The notes: generated by a model not told the origin, from the sequence alone. Positions 9,163 through 19,754 are shown, numbered from the stretch's first letter. The stretch: 64,000 bases of DNA from an uncultured Geobacteraceae bacterium (GCA_903875605.1 CAIQWT010000082.1:1-64000), one strand, 5' to 3'. Made by a program: numbers and translations.

Positions 9163-10323
9163 ATGAAAAACATCAGCATTCTTGGATCTACTGGATCAAT
9201 AGGGATCAGTACCCTCGAAATCATCAGATCTCACCCGGACAGATTCCGCGTTATTGCCATGACAGCCGGTAAAAACCTCGAACTGCTTGCTCAACAGGTT
9301 AAACAATTCGCTCCAAGGATTGCCGTCGTTGCATCTCCAGAAGATGTACCGCGCATGAAGGAGCTCTGCTGCGGCCTGGATGTTACAGTTTTGGGTGGAG
9401 TTGAAGGATTAATCGCCGCCGCCACTGCTGATGAGACTGAAATGGTTGTTGCTGCAATTGTCGGCGCCGCCGGACTGATCCCAACAGCGGCTGCAATACG
9501 GGCCCGCAAGGATATTGCTCTGGCAAACAAGGAGACCCTGGTTACAGCTGGTCATCTCTTTATGGAACTTGTCGCAGAGTTCGGGGTCAGGCTCTTTCCT
9601 GTTGACTCTGAACATAGTGCAATATTCCAGTCTATAGAAGGTCATCGCAGCGAAGACATTCAAAAAATCATACTGACCGCATCAGGCGGTCCATTTTTGA
9701 ATACTCCAGCTTCACAGCTACCCACAGTCACCGTGCGTGATGCCCTGAACCACCCGAACTGGAGCATGGGTAAAAAGATTACTATTGATTCCGCCACAAT
9801 GATGAACAAGGGATTGGAAGTTATTGAGGCTCGCTGGCTGTTTAATACAACTGTTGATAAAATTCAGGTCAATATCCACCCTCAGAGTATTATTCACTCT
9901 ATGGTCGAGTACGTGGACGGCTGTGTTATTGCCCAGCTCGGCACACCGGATATGAAAGCGCCTATAGCTTACGCACTCGCCTATCCGGAACGCATTGCCA
10001 CAGGTGTTAAACCTTTGGATTTGACAACCTTCTCGGGTCTAACTTTTTCAAATCCCGACAATGACAAATTCCCCTGCCTTGGCCTTGCCTACCGTGCTAT
10101 CACCGCAGGGGAAAGTATGCCGGCTGTTATGAATGCCGCCAATGAAATTGCGGTAGAAAAATTTCTGGGAGGGCATATCGCTTTTACCCAAATTGCCATG
10201 ACAATTGAGCGCACGATGACTGCCCACACTGCACATAATCTGTGTTCCATCGAAGAAGTACTGCAGGCCGACATTTGGGGCAGAGATTTGGCCCGTGAAA
10301 TTTGCAAGGAAATAGGACACTGA
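9163..10323 (+). CDS. dxr: 1-deoxy-D-xylulose 5-phosphate reductoisomerase
   Basis: Dxr (IspC) carries out the first committed step of the MEP isoprenoid pathway, NADPH-dependent conversion of DXP to MEP. The 386 residues show the nucleotide-binding GSTGSIG near residue 8, [12 protein letters not shown], the metal-binding [11 protein letters not shown], and the substrate-loop segments [25 protein letters not shown] and KGLEVIEA. Length is normal. It sits three bases after cdsA and one base before rseP, so the isoprenoid, phospholipid and envelope-protease genes are a single unit. Confidence 0.98.
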   Translation: MKNISILGSTGSIGISTLEIIRSHPDRFRVIAMTAGKNLELLAQQVKQFAPRIAVVASPEDVPRMKELCCGLDVTVLGGVEGLIAAATADETEMVVAAIVGAAGLIPTAAAIRARKDIALANKETLVTAGHLFMELVAEFGVRLFPVDSEHSAIFQSIEGHRSEDIQKIILTASGGPFLNTPASQLPTVTVRDALNHPNWSMGKKITIDSATMMNKGLEVIEARWLFNTTVDKIQVNIHPQSIIHSMVEYVDGCVIAQLGTPDMKAPIAYALAYPERIATGVKPLDLTTFSGLTFSNPDNDKFPCLGLAYRAITAGESMPAVMNAANEIAVEKFLGGHIAFTQIAMTIERTMTAHTAHNLCSIEEVLQADIWGRDLAREICKEIGH

Positions 10324-10324
10324 T

Positions 10325-11467
10325 ATGACTGTTGTTTACGCAATTATAGTTTTAGGTATTTTGATTTTTGTTCACGAGTTAGGACACTTCCTGCTGGCCA
10401 AGCTCATGGGAGTGAGCGTTGAAAAATTTTCTCTCGGCTTTGGTCCGAAACTGATCGGTAAAAAAATCGGCGAAACGGAATATCTTCTTTCGGCTTTCCC
10501 GCTCGGTGGTTATGTGAAGATGTTCGGTGAAGGCGGATTTATTGAGGGGGGGGAGCAGGACCCCCGTCCCGTTGATGAAAACGCGCTTCCTGAAGAAAAT
10601 GCAGATCCGGTGCTGCGCGAACTCACCGAAGATGAGAAAGCACGCTCTTTCGCTCACAAACCTGTTTTAGCGCGAATAGCTATTGTTATGGCTGGACCCG
10701 TTTTCAACCTGCTTTTTGCCTGGCTTATTTTCATTATCCTGTGCATGCTGGGCATCCCGACTGTGACAACAAAGATCGGCGAAGCCTTAAAAGATAAGCC
10801 CGCGGCAAAAGCCGGCATACAAAAAGGTGATGTTATTATCTCCATGAATAGCAAACCTATTTCCCGCTGGGAACAGATTGCCGAAGGGGTCACAGCCAGT
10901 AAAGGTCAGGCTATTTCTATTACTGTAAAGCGTGAATCAAGTGACATTGCATTCGCGATAACACCCGAACCTAGGGTTTCAAAAAATCTGTTTGGTGAAA
11001 AGATCAGCGGCTATGCGATTGGTGTCGCTTCTGCGGGTGAAGTCGTCACAGAACACTTCAATCCATATCAGGCGGTTATTAAAGGAACAGAGCAGACTTG
11101 TAAAGTCATAGACCTGACATTCATGTCGCTGGTTAAAATGGTGCAGCGGGTTGTGCCGATGGATAGCGTTGGCGGGCCGATCATGATTGCCAAAATGGCA
11201 GGAGAGCAGGCTTCTGCCGGCATTGCACCGTTTCTGGCATTCATGGCACTGCTCTCGGTAAACCTTGGAGTGCTCAACCTGCTACCGGTACCGGTGCTTG
11301 ATGGCGGACACCTGCTGTTCTATTTCATGGAGTTCATCTTCCGCCGACCGGTACCGCAAAAAGTTCGCGAATATGCCCAGCAGATCGGCATGGTGCTGTT
11401 GTTAGGCTTGATGGTTCTTGCTTTCTACAACGACATCATTCGCTACTTCGTTAACCGTCAGGGATAG
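10325..11467 (+). CDS. rseP: Site-2 intramembrane zinc metalloprotease RseP
   Basis: This inner-membrane protease cuts membrane-anchored anti-sigma factors and remnant signal peptides. The zinc motif HELGH (residues 17-21) is in the first membrane helix. A single PDZ domain (about 150-205) follows, and NLLPVPVLDGGH near 318 supplies the third metal ligand. Total length 380 is on the short side compared with two-PDZ RseP and fits the single-PDZ type. An acidic insert (about 75-105) precedes the second membrane helix. The anti-sigma substrate is not in this window. Confidence 0.95.
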   Translation: MTVVYAIIVLGILIFVHELGHFLLAKLMGVSVEKFSLGFGPKLIGKKIGETEYLLSAFPLGGYVKMFGEGGFIEGGEQDPRPVDENALPEENADPVLRELTEDEKARSFAHKPVLARIAIVMAGPVFNLLFAWLIFIILCMLGIPTVTTKIGEALKDKPAAKAGIQKGDVIISMNSKPISRWEQIAEGVTASKGQAISITVKRESSDIAFAITPEPRVSKNLFGEKISGYAIGVASAGEVVTEHFNPYQAVIKGTEQTCKVIDLTFMSLVKMVQRVVPMDSVGGPIMIAKMAGEQASAGIAPFLAFMALLSVNLGVLNLLPVPVLDGGHLLFYFMEFIFRRPVPQKVREYAQQIGMVLLLGLMVLAFYNDIIRYFVNRQG

Positions 11468-11496
11468 CTTTGCTGCCGGAGGCAAAGGAACGTACT

Positions 11497-12543
11497 ATGA
11501 AAGCAGAATCAATTCAAAATGCAATAACACCTCATGATACCCGCTATCTGTTTGTCCTTCCGTTTTCCACAGATCCTTCTCTTGCGAGAAGGTTTCTGGC
11601 GCGGGACAGCGAAATTGTCGGTAATATTCGTTTCGGCAAAATACTGGAAACGCTGGACAAAGTTGCCGAAAATACCGCTCTTGCTTACGTCCATCGTTTT
11701 TATCCTGGTGCACGGGTTGTAACTGCTGCCGTAGACAGCATAGTCCTGAGAAATCCTGCTGATACTAAACACGATCTGGTTTTCTCTGCCCAGATCAACC
11801 ACGTCGGTAAATCATCGGTGGAGGTTGGTATCCGCATCGAGTGCCTCGGTGCTGGTTCAAACCATCTGGCAAGCTGTTATTTTACAATGGTGGCACGCTC
11901 TACTGACTGCGGAGAAGCAAAAAGCCTCTCCCTGCCACCGTTGCAGTATCAGGAGGAAATTGACAGACGTCGTTATCAAAAGGCAGAGCAACGGCGCTTG
12001 GCATACCGGGAAGGCCTGGCAAAGGCAGATGAAATGCCGTCTCTAGATGAATACCTGTTCCTTAAACAACGACACGAAGAGCAGGAACACTCCAATTTTG
12101 ACGGCGTACGCGCCGGCCAGTTGGTACTTGAATCCACCTGCAGGGCTTATCCGGAGCAGGAAAACGTACCAACTACTATTTTTGGTGGATTCCTTATCAG
12201 AAAAGCATACGAACTGGCTGCTTTAGCTGCAGAAATGGTAGCACCAGACAGAGCAGTACCCTGCCAGGTGAACCGCATCAATTTCAACCAACCGGTGCTG
12301 TTGGGCGATCAGCTTAAATTCACTGCCAGAGTTGTCTACACCGGAAAGACTACCATTGCCGTACAGACCGACATAGAGCGCTTCAGCCGTTCTGACAGCA
12401 ACAAATCCCTTTCCAATTCCTGTCTTTTCACCTTCCGCAACGTCGGAAGCGACATGAGCCCATGCCCGGTTCCATTCATCTATCCGGTTACTTATGCCGA
12501 GGATGCAAGACTACTTAACGCATACCGCCAACGCATCGATTGA
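11497..12543 (+). CDS. Acyl-CoA thioesterase with two hotdog domains
   Basis: The 348-residue product carries two related hotdog segments, one around residues 35-130 (FGKILETLDKVAENTA, then HVGKSSVEVGIRIE) and one around 220-320 (FGGFLIRKAYELAALAAE, then YTGKTTIAVQTDIE). This two-domain layout is that of the ACOT9-like acyl-CoA hydrolases, which release free fatty acids from CoA esters. ATG at 11497 is preferred over TTG at 11470 because AAAGGAA lies just before it. It lies between rseP and tsaB in the same run, an unusual neighbour for this operon, and may have been recruited to lipid turnover. Substrate chain length cannot be told. Confidence 0.85.
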   Translation: MKAESIQNAITPHDTRYLFVLPFSTDPSLARRFLARDSEIVGNIRFGKILETLDKVAENTALAYVHRFYPGARVVTAAVDSIVLRNPADTKHDLVFSAQINHVGKSSVEVGIRIECLGAGSNHLASCYFTMVARSTDCGEAKSLSLPPLQYQEEIDRRRYQKAEQRRLAYREGLAKADEMPSLDEYLFLKQRHEEQEHSNFDGVRAGQLVLESTCRAYPEQENVPTTIFGGFLIRKAYELAALAAEMVAPDRAVPCQVNRINFNQPVLLGDQLKFTARVVYTGKTTIAVQTDIERFSRSDSNKSLSNSCLFTFRNVGSDMSPCPVPFIYPVTYAEDARLLNAYRQRID

Positions 12544-12549
12544 GCTCCA

Positions 12550-13257
12550 ATGAATATCCTCGCTATAGACACATCAACATCATTCGCCAGTATTGCAATC
12601 GGAGTTAACGATCAGATTGTTGCCGAATCTCTTGTCAATACCAACCGTACACTTTCTGCCCGCCTTGTACCTGAAATAGAGAGGCTTCTTACATCCGCAG
12701 ACCTGTCTATTACCGACATTGACATCTTTGCATCATCTACCGGACCTGGTTCATTCACCGGCGTCCGTGGCGGTGTCGCCACAATACAGGGCTTAGCACT
12801 GGCAACCGGTAAGCCTTGTATCGGGTTTTCTTCACTTGCTCTGCTGGCAATGAATTTTTCTCTCTCCTCCACATGGATCTGTACACTTCTTGACGCCCGC
12901 AAAAGCGAGGTGTATGCAGCACTTTACGACTGTTCCTCCCCTATTCCTTCACCTCTAATACCAGATTGCGTTCTTCCCATTGCCGCCGTTCTGGAAGAGA
13001 TCACCGCACTGATCGAGCAGCCGGTTATCTTTGTCGGTGACGGAGCGGTACGCTATCACGACCAAATTGTCGATCAAATCGGCACGCGGGCGGTGTTCGC
13101 CCCTTTCCAGCTTAACTCTCACCATGCCGCCAACGGAATAATGCTGACCACTCAAGCTGTCTTACGTGGTGAGTTGCTAGAACCGAGGCAATTGCTACCG
13201 GTTTATCTGCGCGCCTCGGATGCCGAAATGCTAAAATCAAAGGCGGTCGCCGTTTAA
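12550..13257 (+). CDS. tsaB: tRNA threonylcarbamoyladenosine (t6A37) factor TsaB
   Basis: TsaB is the inactive ASKHA-fold partner of TsaD in making t6A on tRNAs that read ANN codons. Seen are NILAIDTSTSFASIAI at the N-terminus, the STGPGSFTGVRGGVATIQGL segment near residue 70, and the usual length of 235. Residues for catalysis are expected to be in TsaD, which is not in the window. It ends the pyrH operon: about 240 bases of non-coding DNA and a promoter follow. Confidence 0.95.
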   Translation: MNILAIDTSTSFASIAIGVNDQIVAESLVNTNRTLSARLVPEIERLLTSADLSITDIDIFASSTGPGSFTGVRGGVATIQGLALATGKPCIGFSSLALLAMNFSLSSTWICTLLDARKSEVYAALYDCSSPIPSPLIPDCVLPIAAVLEEITALIEQPVIFVGDGAVRYHDQIVDQIGTRAVFAPFQLNSHHAANGIMLTTQAVLRGELLEPRQLLPVYLRASDAEMLKSKAVAV

Positions 13258-13434
13258 ACTTCATAGTTCTACAAGCAGCCTCAACGCAAACTCCCCCTTA
13301 ATATAAAAGACCAAAAAATGAATCGTTTGAAATCAACTAACCCAGTTGGCAAGCAACAATTCGGGAACATGCGTTTTCGGTATTTAGTTGTGGCGAGTAC
13401 CTATCATTATCTTGTGACATCTTCACCCCTCCGC

Positions 13435-13464
13435 TTGACACTGCATCGAGCCATGAGGCATAAT
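13435..13464 (+). promoter_or_regulatory. Probable sigma-70 promoter of the dnaE operon
   Basis: A consensus TTGACA (13435-13440) and CATAAT (13459-13464) stand 18 bases apart, about 35 bases before the dnaE start. A good GGAGG site lies at 13484-13488. The rest of the 240-base gap after tsaB holds nothing recognised. Confidence 0.7.
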
Positions 13465-13498
13465 CCAACGTCATTGATTCGCCTGGAGGCAGTATCCC

Positions 13499-16400
13499 AT
13501 GGAAACACCTGTCAGCACCGGAAACACTCACCCTTCCCCCTTCGTCCATCTTCATTTACATACCCAGTATTCGCTGCTTGACGGTGCTATTCGCTTTGAT
13601 GACCTGATCGCCAAAGCTAAGGAGCATAACGCACCGGCAGTAGCGATTACTGACCATGGCAATATGTTCGGGGCGGCGGAGTTTTATCTCAAATGCAAAA
13701 AAGCCGGAGTAAAGCCGATCATCGGCTGCGAGCTTTATCTGGCGCCCGGATCACGCTTTGCACGCGACGCCAAGGGAATTTCTGATGCAGCGTATCACTT
13801 GATACTGCTCTGTGAAAACATGGAGGGGTACAAGAACCTTTCCTACCTGACCTCAGCCGGCTACAAGGAGGGCTTCTACTACCGTCCCCGTATCGACCGC
13901 GAACTGCTATCAGGACGTTCCGGTGGCCTTATTGCCATGTCTGCCTGCCTTAAAGGTGAGGTTGCCATGCAGTGCGGTCGCGGCAGAATGGAAGAGGCGC
14001 TGGAAACCGCCCGCTGGTACAGTGAACTGTTCCCCGACCGCTACTATATTGAACTGCAGGAGAACACAATACCGGAGCAGGATGTAGTCAACAAGCGCTT
14101 GATGGATGTGGCATCCGAGCTAAAACTGCCACTGGTAGCGACCAACGACTGCCACTATCTTAATCGTGAAGATGCCCGTGCCCATGAGGTGTTGCTCTGT
14201 ATCCAGACCGGCAAAACAATGGACGATCCGACGCACATGAAGTTTTCGGTAGATGAATTTTACGTCAAGTCACCGGAAGAGATGTCACGTGCCTTTTCCT
14301 ACGCTCCGGAGGCCATCAGCAACACAATTAACATTGCTGAGCAATGCAATCTTGATCTGGCAGTGGACGGCAAAACCTATTATTTCCCGCACTTTGACCC
14401 ACCCGCCGGCCAAAACCATGACGACATGCTGCGGGACCTGGCGACCGAAGGCCTTAAAGAGCGGATGATAACCATCCTCGCAAAATATCCCGACATGACG
14501 CTGGAGCAGCAGCAGGGCTACTTTGACCGCCTGGAAATAGAGCTTGATTGTATCCGCGATATGAAATTCCCGGCCTATTTCCTGATCGTTTCCGATTTTA
14601 TCCGCTGGGCCAAAAACCGCGGCATCCCGGTCGGCCCGGGCAGAGGTTCGGCCGCCGGATCGCTGGTGGCGTACTCCATCAAGATCACCGATCTCGACCC
14701 GCTCCCATACAATCTGCTGTTCGAGCGTTTCCTCAATCCTGAACGTATATCCATGCCGGATATCGATGTTGACTTCTGCCAGGATCGTCGTAGTGAAGTA
14801 ATACAGTACATGGTAGAAAAATATGGTCGAGATCGCGTCTGTCAGATTATCACCTTCGGAACCATGGGCGCCAAAGCGGCCATCAGGGATGTCGGAAGGG
14901 CGCTGAACATGACGTACGGCGATGTTGACCGGATTGCCAAACTGATTCCAGATGATTTAAAAATGACTCTGAGCAAAGCCCTGCAGCAGGAACCTCAGCT
15001 TAAGGAAATGTGTGCGACGGATCCGCAGGTAAAGGACCTCCTGGACACCGCACTCTGCCTGGAGGGGCTTACCCGACATGCCTCAACTCATGCCGCAGCT
15101 GTAGTGGTGGCACCAGAGCCGCTGGAAGAGTTCCTGCCGATATACAAAGACCAGAAAACCGGATCAATCAATACCCAGTATTCAATGAAATATGTAGAGC
15201 TGGTCGGGCTAGTTAAATTCGATTTTCTTGGACTCAAAAACCTGACCGTAATTGAGAACGCCGTTAAACTGGTACGAGTCGGCAAAGACCCTTTATTTGA
15301 CATTACAACGCTGCGGGACGACGATCAGGCCAGCTATGACCTGATTACAGCCGGCAACACCACCGGGGTTTTCCAGCTCGAATCAAGCGGCATGAAGGAA
15401 ATGCTTGTTAAGTTGAAACCTTCCTGTTTTGAAGACGTCATCGCTGCCTGTGCCCTGTATCGTCCAGGCCCTTTAGGTTCAGGAATGGTGGATGACTTCA
15501 TCGATCGCAAACATGGCCGTAAAGAGGTTATCTACGACCTGCCACAACTCGAGCCGATCTTGAAGGACACCTACGGGGTTATTGTCTACCAGGAACAGGT
15601 TATGCAGATTTCCCGCTCTCTTGCCGGCTATTCTTTGGGTCAGGCAGACTTGCTTCGCCGTGCCATGGGTAAAAAAGATGATAAGGAGATGTCTCGGCAG
15701 AAAAGCCTCTTCCTGGATGGTGCCAAGGAAAACAAGCTTGACCCCAAAAAGGCTGAGGCGATTTTTGACCTGATGCACAAATTTGCCGAGTACGGTTTCA
15801 ACAAATCCCACTCGGCCGCCTACGCCCTTATCGCTTATCAAACTGCTTATCTGAAGGCCCATTATCCTGTCGAGTTCATGGCTGCTCTGCTCACCTGTGA
15901 CATGGACAGCACCGACAAGGTTGTCAAGAACATCAGTGACTGCCGTGAACAAGGGATCGAAGTCCTGCCCCCTGACATCAACACCTCAGGGCTTTCGTTT
16001 ACGGTTGTCGGCACATCGATGCGCTTTGGCCTTGGAGCGGTCAAGAATGTCGGCGCGGGCGCTATTGAAGCTATTCTGGAGTCGCGTGTAGAGGGCCCCT
16101 TTAAGAGCCTCTACGATTTCTGCGAACGGGTTGATCTACGCAGGGTAAACAAGCGGGTGATAGAATCCTTGATTAAGTGCGGTGCATTTGACTCCACTGG
16201 TGCCTTCAGATCTGCGCAACTTGAGGGCCTGGAAACTGCAACTAATTATGGCCAGAAGATTCAGGAAGAAAAGGCCAGCGCCCAGGTTTCACTGTTCGGC
16301 ACAGAAGAAGTCTCACGGGGCAATGCCAGTGGCGGCATGAAACTGCCCAACACGCCCGAATGGCACGACAAGGAAAAACTGGCGTATGAGAAAGAAGCGC

Positions 16401-17056
16401 TCGGCTTCCTGATTACCGGTCACCCCCTGGATCGCTACATCGATGATATCAAACGCCTAACTAACACTGACATTGCTTCAATGGTGGAAATGCCTGAAGG
16501 GAGCGAAGTGCGAATCTGCGGCATAGTTTCCGCCTTCAAAGAAATCACGACAAAAAAAGGTGACCGGATGGGTTTTGTAACTATTGAAGACCTGACTGGC
16601 ACTGTTGAAATAACTGTATTTTCAGACATCTACGCAATTGCCTCTCCACTGTTGAAGTCTGATGACCCGCTGCTGGTTGTCGGCAAGCTGGAAAAAGGCG
16701 AAAAAGGATGCAAGGTACTTATAATGAAGGGGGGCGAAGAAAATAACGGCAAACGATTCCAGCGCGATCGCGGTCCGGCGGGCGATATAAAGCTGCTTTC
16801 CGAGGCAAGAGCCCAGACAACAAAAAAAGTATCATTCATCCTACGGGCAGAGGAAACCGCACCTGAACAGATTACGCTGCTCAAAGAGGTCATAGAAAGG
16901 CATCCCGGCAGTGTACCGGCTTATATCCATTTTGTGATCCCTGCACGCAGCCGTTCAGTCATGCCACTGGCAAGCGTGATGAACGTAGCGGCAAGTGATG
17001 ATTTAAGGCTGGAAGTAGAGCGACTGTTAGGGTATAATGCCGCCACTTTTGAGTAA
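13499..17056 (+). CDS. dnaE: DNA polymerase III subunit alpha
   Basis: This is the replicative polymerase of the DnaE1 type. In order: PHP domain (HLHLHTQYSLLDG near residue 17, VAITDHGNMFG near 47), palm with the catalytic aspartates in MPDIDVDFCQDRR near 420, the third Asp in KFDFLGLK near 577, fingers, helix-hairpin-helix region, and an OB-fold near residue 1003 (VRICGIVSAF...). Length 1185 is normal. The PHP metal ligands look intact, so residual PHP activity is possible. It is the first gene of a second operon ending in prfB. The start is taken at 13499, 11 bases after GGAGG. Confidence 0.98.
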   Translation: METPVSTGNTHPSPFVHLHLHTQYSLLDGAIRFDDLIAKAKEHNAPAVAITDHGNMFGAAEFYLKCKKAGVKPIIGCELYLAPGSRFARDAKGISDAAYHLILLCENMEGYKNLSYLTSAGYKEGFYYRPRIDRELLSGRSGGLIAMSACLKGEVAMQCGRGRMEEALETARWYSELFPDRYYIELQENTIPEQDVVNKRLMDVASELKLPLVATNDCHYLNREDARAHEVLLCIQTGKTMDDPTHMKFSVDEFYVKSPEEMSRAFSYAPEAISNTINIAEQCNLDLAVDGKTYYFPHFDPPAGQNHDDMLRDLATEGLKERMITILAKYPDMTLEQQQGYFDRLEIELDCIRDMKFPAYFLIVSDFIRWAKNRGIPVGPGRGSAAGSLVAYSIKITDLDPLPYNLLFERFLNPERISMPDIDVDFCQDRRSEVIQYMVEKYGRDRVCQIITFGTMGAKAAIRDVGRALNMTYGDVDRIAKLIPDDLKMTLSKALQQEPQLKEMCATDPQVKDLLDTALCLEGLTRHASTHAAAVVVAPEPLEEFLPIYKDQKTGSINTQYSMKYVELVGLVKFDFLGLKNLTVIENAVKLVRVGKDPLFDITTLRDDDQASYDLITAGNTTGVFQLESSGMKEMLVKLKPSCFEDVIAACALYRPGPLGSGMVDDFIDRKHGRKEVIYDLPQLEPILKDTYGVIVYQEQVMQISRSLAGYSLGQADLLRRAMGKKDDKEMSRQKSLFLDGAKENKLDPKKAEAIFDLMHKFAEYGFNKSHSAAYALIAYQTAYLKAHYPVEFMAALLTCDMDSTDKVVKNISDCREQGIEVLPPDINTSGLSFTVVGTSMRFGLGAVKNVGAGAIEAILESRVEGPFKSLYDFCERVDLRRVNKRVIESLIKCGAFDSTGAFRSAQLEGLETATNYGQKIQEEKASAQVSLFGTEEVSRGNASGGMKLPNTPEWHDKEKLAYEKEALGFLITGHPLDRYIDDIKRLTNTDIASMVEMPEGSEVRICGIVSAFKEITTKKGDRMGFVTIEDLTGTVEITVFSDIYAIASPLLKSDDPLLVVGKLEKGEKGCKVLIMKGGEENNGKRFQRDRGPAGDIKLLSEARAQTTKKVSFILRAEETAPEQITLLKEVIERHPGSVPAYIHFVIPARSRSVMPLASVMNVAASDDLRLEVERLLGYNAATFE

Positions 17057-17074
17057 ATATATGAGGTGATGAAT

Positions 17075-18031
17075 ATGGCTACTCCGTTTTATCTTGAATT
17101 TGAAAAGCCGATTGTTGAACTGGAAAAGAAGATTGAGGAGTTGAACGCCTTGGCAGGCAATGGCCTTGATATCGCTTCTGACGTGACTGCTCTTGAGGGT
17201 CGTGTTGAGGAAATGCGGGCAGATATTTTTGCCAACCTTTCCAGATGGCAGACAGCACAGGTTGCTCGTCACATTAACCGTCCATTTACTCAGGACTATA
17301 TCAATCACATGTTCACCGAATTTATCGAACTGCATGGCGACCGTAATTACGGCGATGATCACGCCATTGTAGGTGGTCTGGCACGATTTAACGACCAACC
17401 GGTAATGGTTATCGGCCACCAGAAAGGACGCGATACCAAAGAGAAGGTCTACCGCAATTTCGGCATGCCTAATCCGGAAGGATACCGCAAGGCACTGCGC
17501 CTGATGCAGATGGCTGAGCAGTTCAAACTGCCGGTAATAACTTTCGTAGACACCCCAGGAGCATATCCCGGTATCGGCGCTGAAGAGCGCGGTCAGGCCG
17601 AGGCTATTGCCCGCAACCTGCGTGAAATGGCAAGCCTGCGCACTCCGGTTATCGTCTGCATTACCGGCGAAGGTGGCTCTGGCGGAGCACTGGCTATCGC
17701 AGTCGGCGATCGTATATTGATGCTGGAGCATTCCGTTTATGCCGTAATCTCACCAGAGGGATGCGCAGCAATTCTTTGGTCGGACGGCACAAAGGGCGCC
17801 CAGGCTGCAGAAGCACTTAAGCCGACTGCTCAGGACATCATTAAACTGGGCGTAATTGACGAAATCATCAAAGAGCCTGTTGGCGGTGCCCACCGCGACC
17901 ATGAGGCTACAGCCAGAAACATGAAAGAGGCCATCGCCCGCAATCTGACTGAACTGAACAAACTTTCCGGTGACGAACTGGTGGAAGGTCGCTACAGTAA
18001 ATTCAGAGCCATGACACGGCTGGCAGAATAA
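17075..18031 (+). CDS. accA: Acetyl-CoA carboxylase carboxyltransferase subunit alpha
   Basis: AccA and AccD together transfer the carboxyl group from biotin to acetyl-CoA, the first step of fatty acid synthesis. The 318-residue product starts [12 protein letters not shown], has the coiled N-terminal region, then [22 protein letters not shown] and the crotonase-fold oxyanion segment [18 protein letters not shown] and [12 protein letters not shown]. Three starts (GTG 17066, ATG 17069, ATG 17075) lie in a row; ATG 17075 is chosen for its spacing to GAGGTGAT. It follows dnaE by 18 bases, the frequent dnaE-accA pair. Confidence 0.97.
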   Translation: MATPFYLEFEKPIVELEKKIEELNALAGNGLDIASDVTALEGRVEEMRADIFANLSRWQTAQVARHINRPFTQDYINHMFTEFIELHGDRNYGDDHAIVGGLARFNDQPVMVIGHQKGRDTKEKVYRNFGMPNPEGYRKALRLMQMAEQFKLPVITFVDTPGAYPGIGAEERGQAEAIARNLREMASLRTPVIVCITGEGGSGGALAIAVGDRILMLEHSVYAVISPEGCAAILWSDGTKGAQAAEALKPTAQDIIKLGVIDEIIKEPVGGAHRDHEATARNMKEAIARNLTELNKLSGDELVEGRYSKFRAMTRLAE

Positions 18032-18045
18032 GAATGTTACTTAGT

Positions 18046-18071
18046 GGGCGGATTAACCGCCCCTCTTTTTT
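18046..18071 (+). terminator. Terminator or attenuator between accA and the pseudouridine synthase gene
   Basis: GGGCGG/CCGCCC with a five-base loop is followed by CTCTTTTTT, 14 bases after the accA stop and 12 bases before the next start. As the downstream genes have little space for another promoter, partial read-through seems likely. Confidence 0.75.
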
Positions 18072-18082
18072 AAGGAATTTAC

Positions 18083-18910
18083 ATGTTAGAACGTCTGCAA
18101 AAAATAATATCCGCTGCAGGGATTACATCAAGAAGAGCATCTGAAGCACTGATAACTAACGGTCAGGTTTCCGTCAACGGCGTCGTTGTTACTGAATTGG
18201 GAAGCAAGGCCGACCCTTCAAAAGACACCATTACCGTGGATGGAAAATCACTGAAAGTCAGCGAACAGCGCCTCTATATTCTGCTTAACAAGCCGCCGGG
18301 ATATATCACCGCTTTAAAAGACGGCCAGGGCCGTCCCCTGGTTACCGATCTGCTCAAAGATGTGTCTGACCGTGTCTATCCGGTAGGACGCCTGGATTAT
18401 AACACTGAAGGGTTGTTGCTTTTGACCAATGACGGTGATTGGGCCAATCGCCTGATGCATCCTCGCAATGAAATTGAAAAAGAATATCATGTCCGAGTGC
18501 GGGGAAAGGTAATAGATCAACAGCTGAAACGCATGGCTGACGGAGTGGAACTGGAAGACGGCAAGACAGCTCCGGCTGTGGTGAACCTCGTGAAAAGCGG
18601 TGAGCAGAACGACTGGATCTCGGTTGCGATCCATGAAGGGCGTAATCGCCAGGTGCGCAGAATGTGCGAAGCAGTGAGCCTTTCAGTCGTACGTCTCAAG
18701 CGAATCCGCTATGGAACTCTTGCGCTTGGCACTCTCAGGGCTGGTCAGTTCCGTTACCTTTCAGACACCGAGGTGCGTGAATTATCAGGTGAACCAAACA
18801 AAAAAATTCCTGCCGAACTACCACAGCGGGAAGTACGTCAAAAAGTTACCCGCCCGCAACGCTCGGCACGGCCAGAACGATCAGGAGGAAAAAGCAGTGG
18901 AAGAAGGTAG
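18083..18910 (+). CDS. 23S rRNA pseudouridine synthase, RsuA/RluB family
   Basis: An S4 RNA-binding domain (residues 1-60, ERLQKIISAAGITSRRASE) is followed by the RsuA/RluB catalytic domain with GRLDYNTEGLLLLTNDGD near residue 110, whose Asp is the catalytic nucleophile, and HEGRNRQVRRMCEA near 190. The basic tail (about 245-275, rich in Arg, Ser and Pro) is typical of RluB. RluB, acting on U2605 in E. coli, is the best guess, but RluE/RluF-type targets cannot be excluded. The 3' end overlaps the next gene by 14 bases. Confidence 0.9.
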   Translation: MLERLQKIISAAGITSRRASEALITNGQVSVNGVVVTELGSKADPSKDTITVDGKSLKVSEQRLYILLNKPPGYITALKDGQGRPLVTDLLKDVSDRVYPVGRLDYNTEGLLLLTNDGDWANRLMHPRNEIEKEYHVRVRGKVIDQQLKRMADGVELEDGKTAPAVVNLVKSGEQNDWISVAIHEGRNRQVRRMCEAVSLSVVRLKRIRYGTLALGTLRAGQFRYLSDTEVRELSGEPNKKIPAELPQREVRQKVTRPQRSARPERSGGKSSGRR

Positions 18911-19754
18911 TAGTAGAAGGTCCGGTTTTATTGAACGCGTCAGTCGCTTTGTAACCGGACGTAAGAGGACAACCGAGCAGGATATAAACGATTTCATCGA
19001 AGCATCAGAAGAAGAGGGTCTGGTTAACGAAGAAGAGTGCGAAATGATCCGCTCTATTTTTTCGCTCGGCTCAACCATCGTACGGGAAGTCATGGTAACC
19101 CGCACTGAAATGGCCTGTGTCACGGTAGATGCTACAGTGCGTGAAACGCTTGACACTATCATTGCCTGCGGCCATTCCCGCATTCCGGTTTACGAGGACT
19201 CTATCGACAACGTCATCGGGCTGCTCTATGCCAAAGACCTTCTAAAGCAGTGGGGTACCGACGAGAACAGCCTTTCTGTCCGCGAAATTATGCGACCGCC
19301 TTACTTTATCCCCGAATCAAAAAATCTCGAGCAGCTACTGCAGGAATTTAAGCGTAAACGCATCCACCTGGCAATAGTCATTGACGAATACGGTGGCACT
19401 TCCGGCCTGATAACGATTGAAGACCTGCTGGAACATATAGTCGGTGATATACAGGACGAATACGACCGCGAAGAGTCACTGCTGACAATTAATCCGGACG
19501 GCAGTATCACCGCCGACGGCCGTCTGCCGGTTGAAGAGATTGAAGAACATTTCGATATTCAAATCGAGCGGGACAAGTTTGACTCCGTTGGTGGACTCGT
19601 CTTTCATCTGACCGGGAAAATTCCGGCTATAGGTGACAGCATAGAGGGTGCCGGCCTAAGCCTTAAAATCCTTGACGCCGATCTCCGTAGAGTAAAAAAA
19701 ATTGCCATCAACCTTATCAGCGGAACTCATGCAGCAGATCAGGGGCGTGAGTGA
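18897..19754 (+). CDS. CorC/HlyC-family CBS-domain protein
   Basis: The 285-residue product has two CBS motifs (about 70-190) and a C-terminal CorC_HlyC transporter-associated domain (about 200-280, [20 protein letters not shown]). There is no membrane domain, so it is the soluble short form related to CorC/YbeX. These proteins are linked to magnesium/cobalt efflux and, in E. coli, to ribosome maturation beside ybeY and lnt. GTG at 18897 is chosen over an ATG at 18711 because AGGAGGAA lies before it and the earlier codons are antisense-free overlap of the preceding gene. It overlaps lnt by four bases (GTGA). Confidence 0.88.
   Translation: MEEGSSRRSGFIERVSRFVTGRKRTTEQDINDFIEASEEEGLVNEEECEMIRSIFSLGSTIVREVMVTRTEMACVTVDATVRETLDTIIACGHSRIPVYEDSIDNVIGLLYAKDLLKQWGTDENSLSVREIMRPPYFIPESKNLEQLLQEFKRKRIHLAIVIDEYGGTSGLITIEDLLEHIVGDIQDEYDREESLLTINPDGSITADGRLPVEEIEEHFDIQIERDKFDSVGGLVFHLTGKIPAIGDSIEGAGLSLKILDADLRRVKKIAINLISGTHAADQGRE

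Noticed and set aside
18711-18896. N-terminal extension of the CorC-like protein from ATG 18711
   Set aside because: These codons overlap the pseudouridine synthase gene in another frame; AGGAGGAA before GTG 18897 marks the start.
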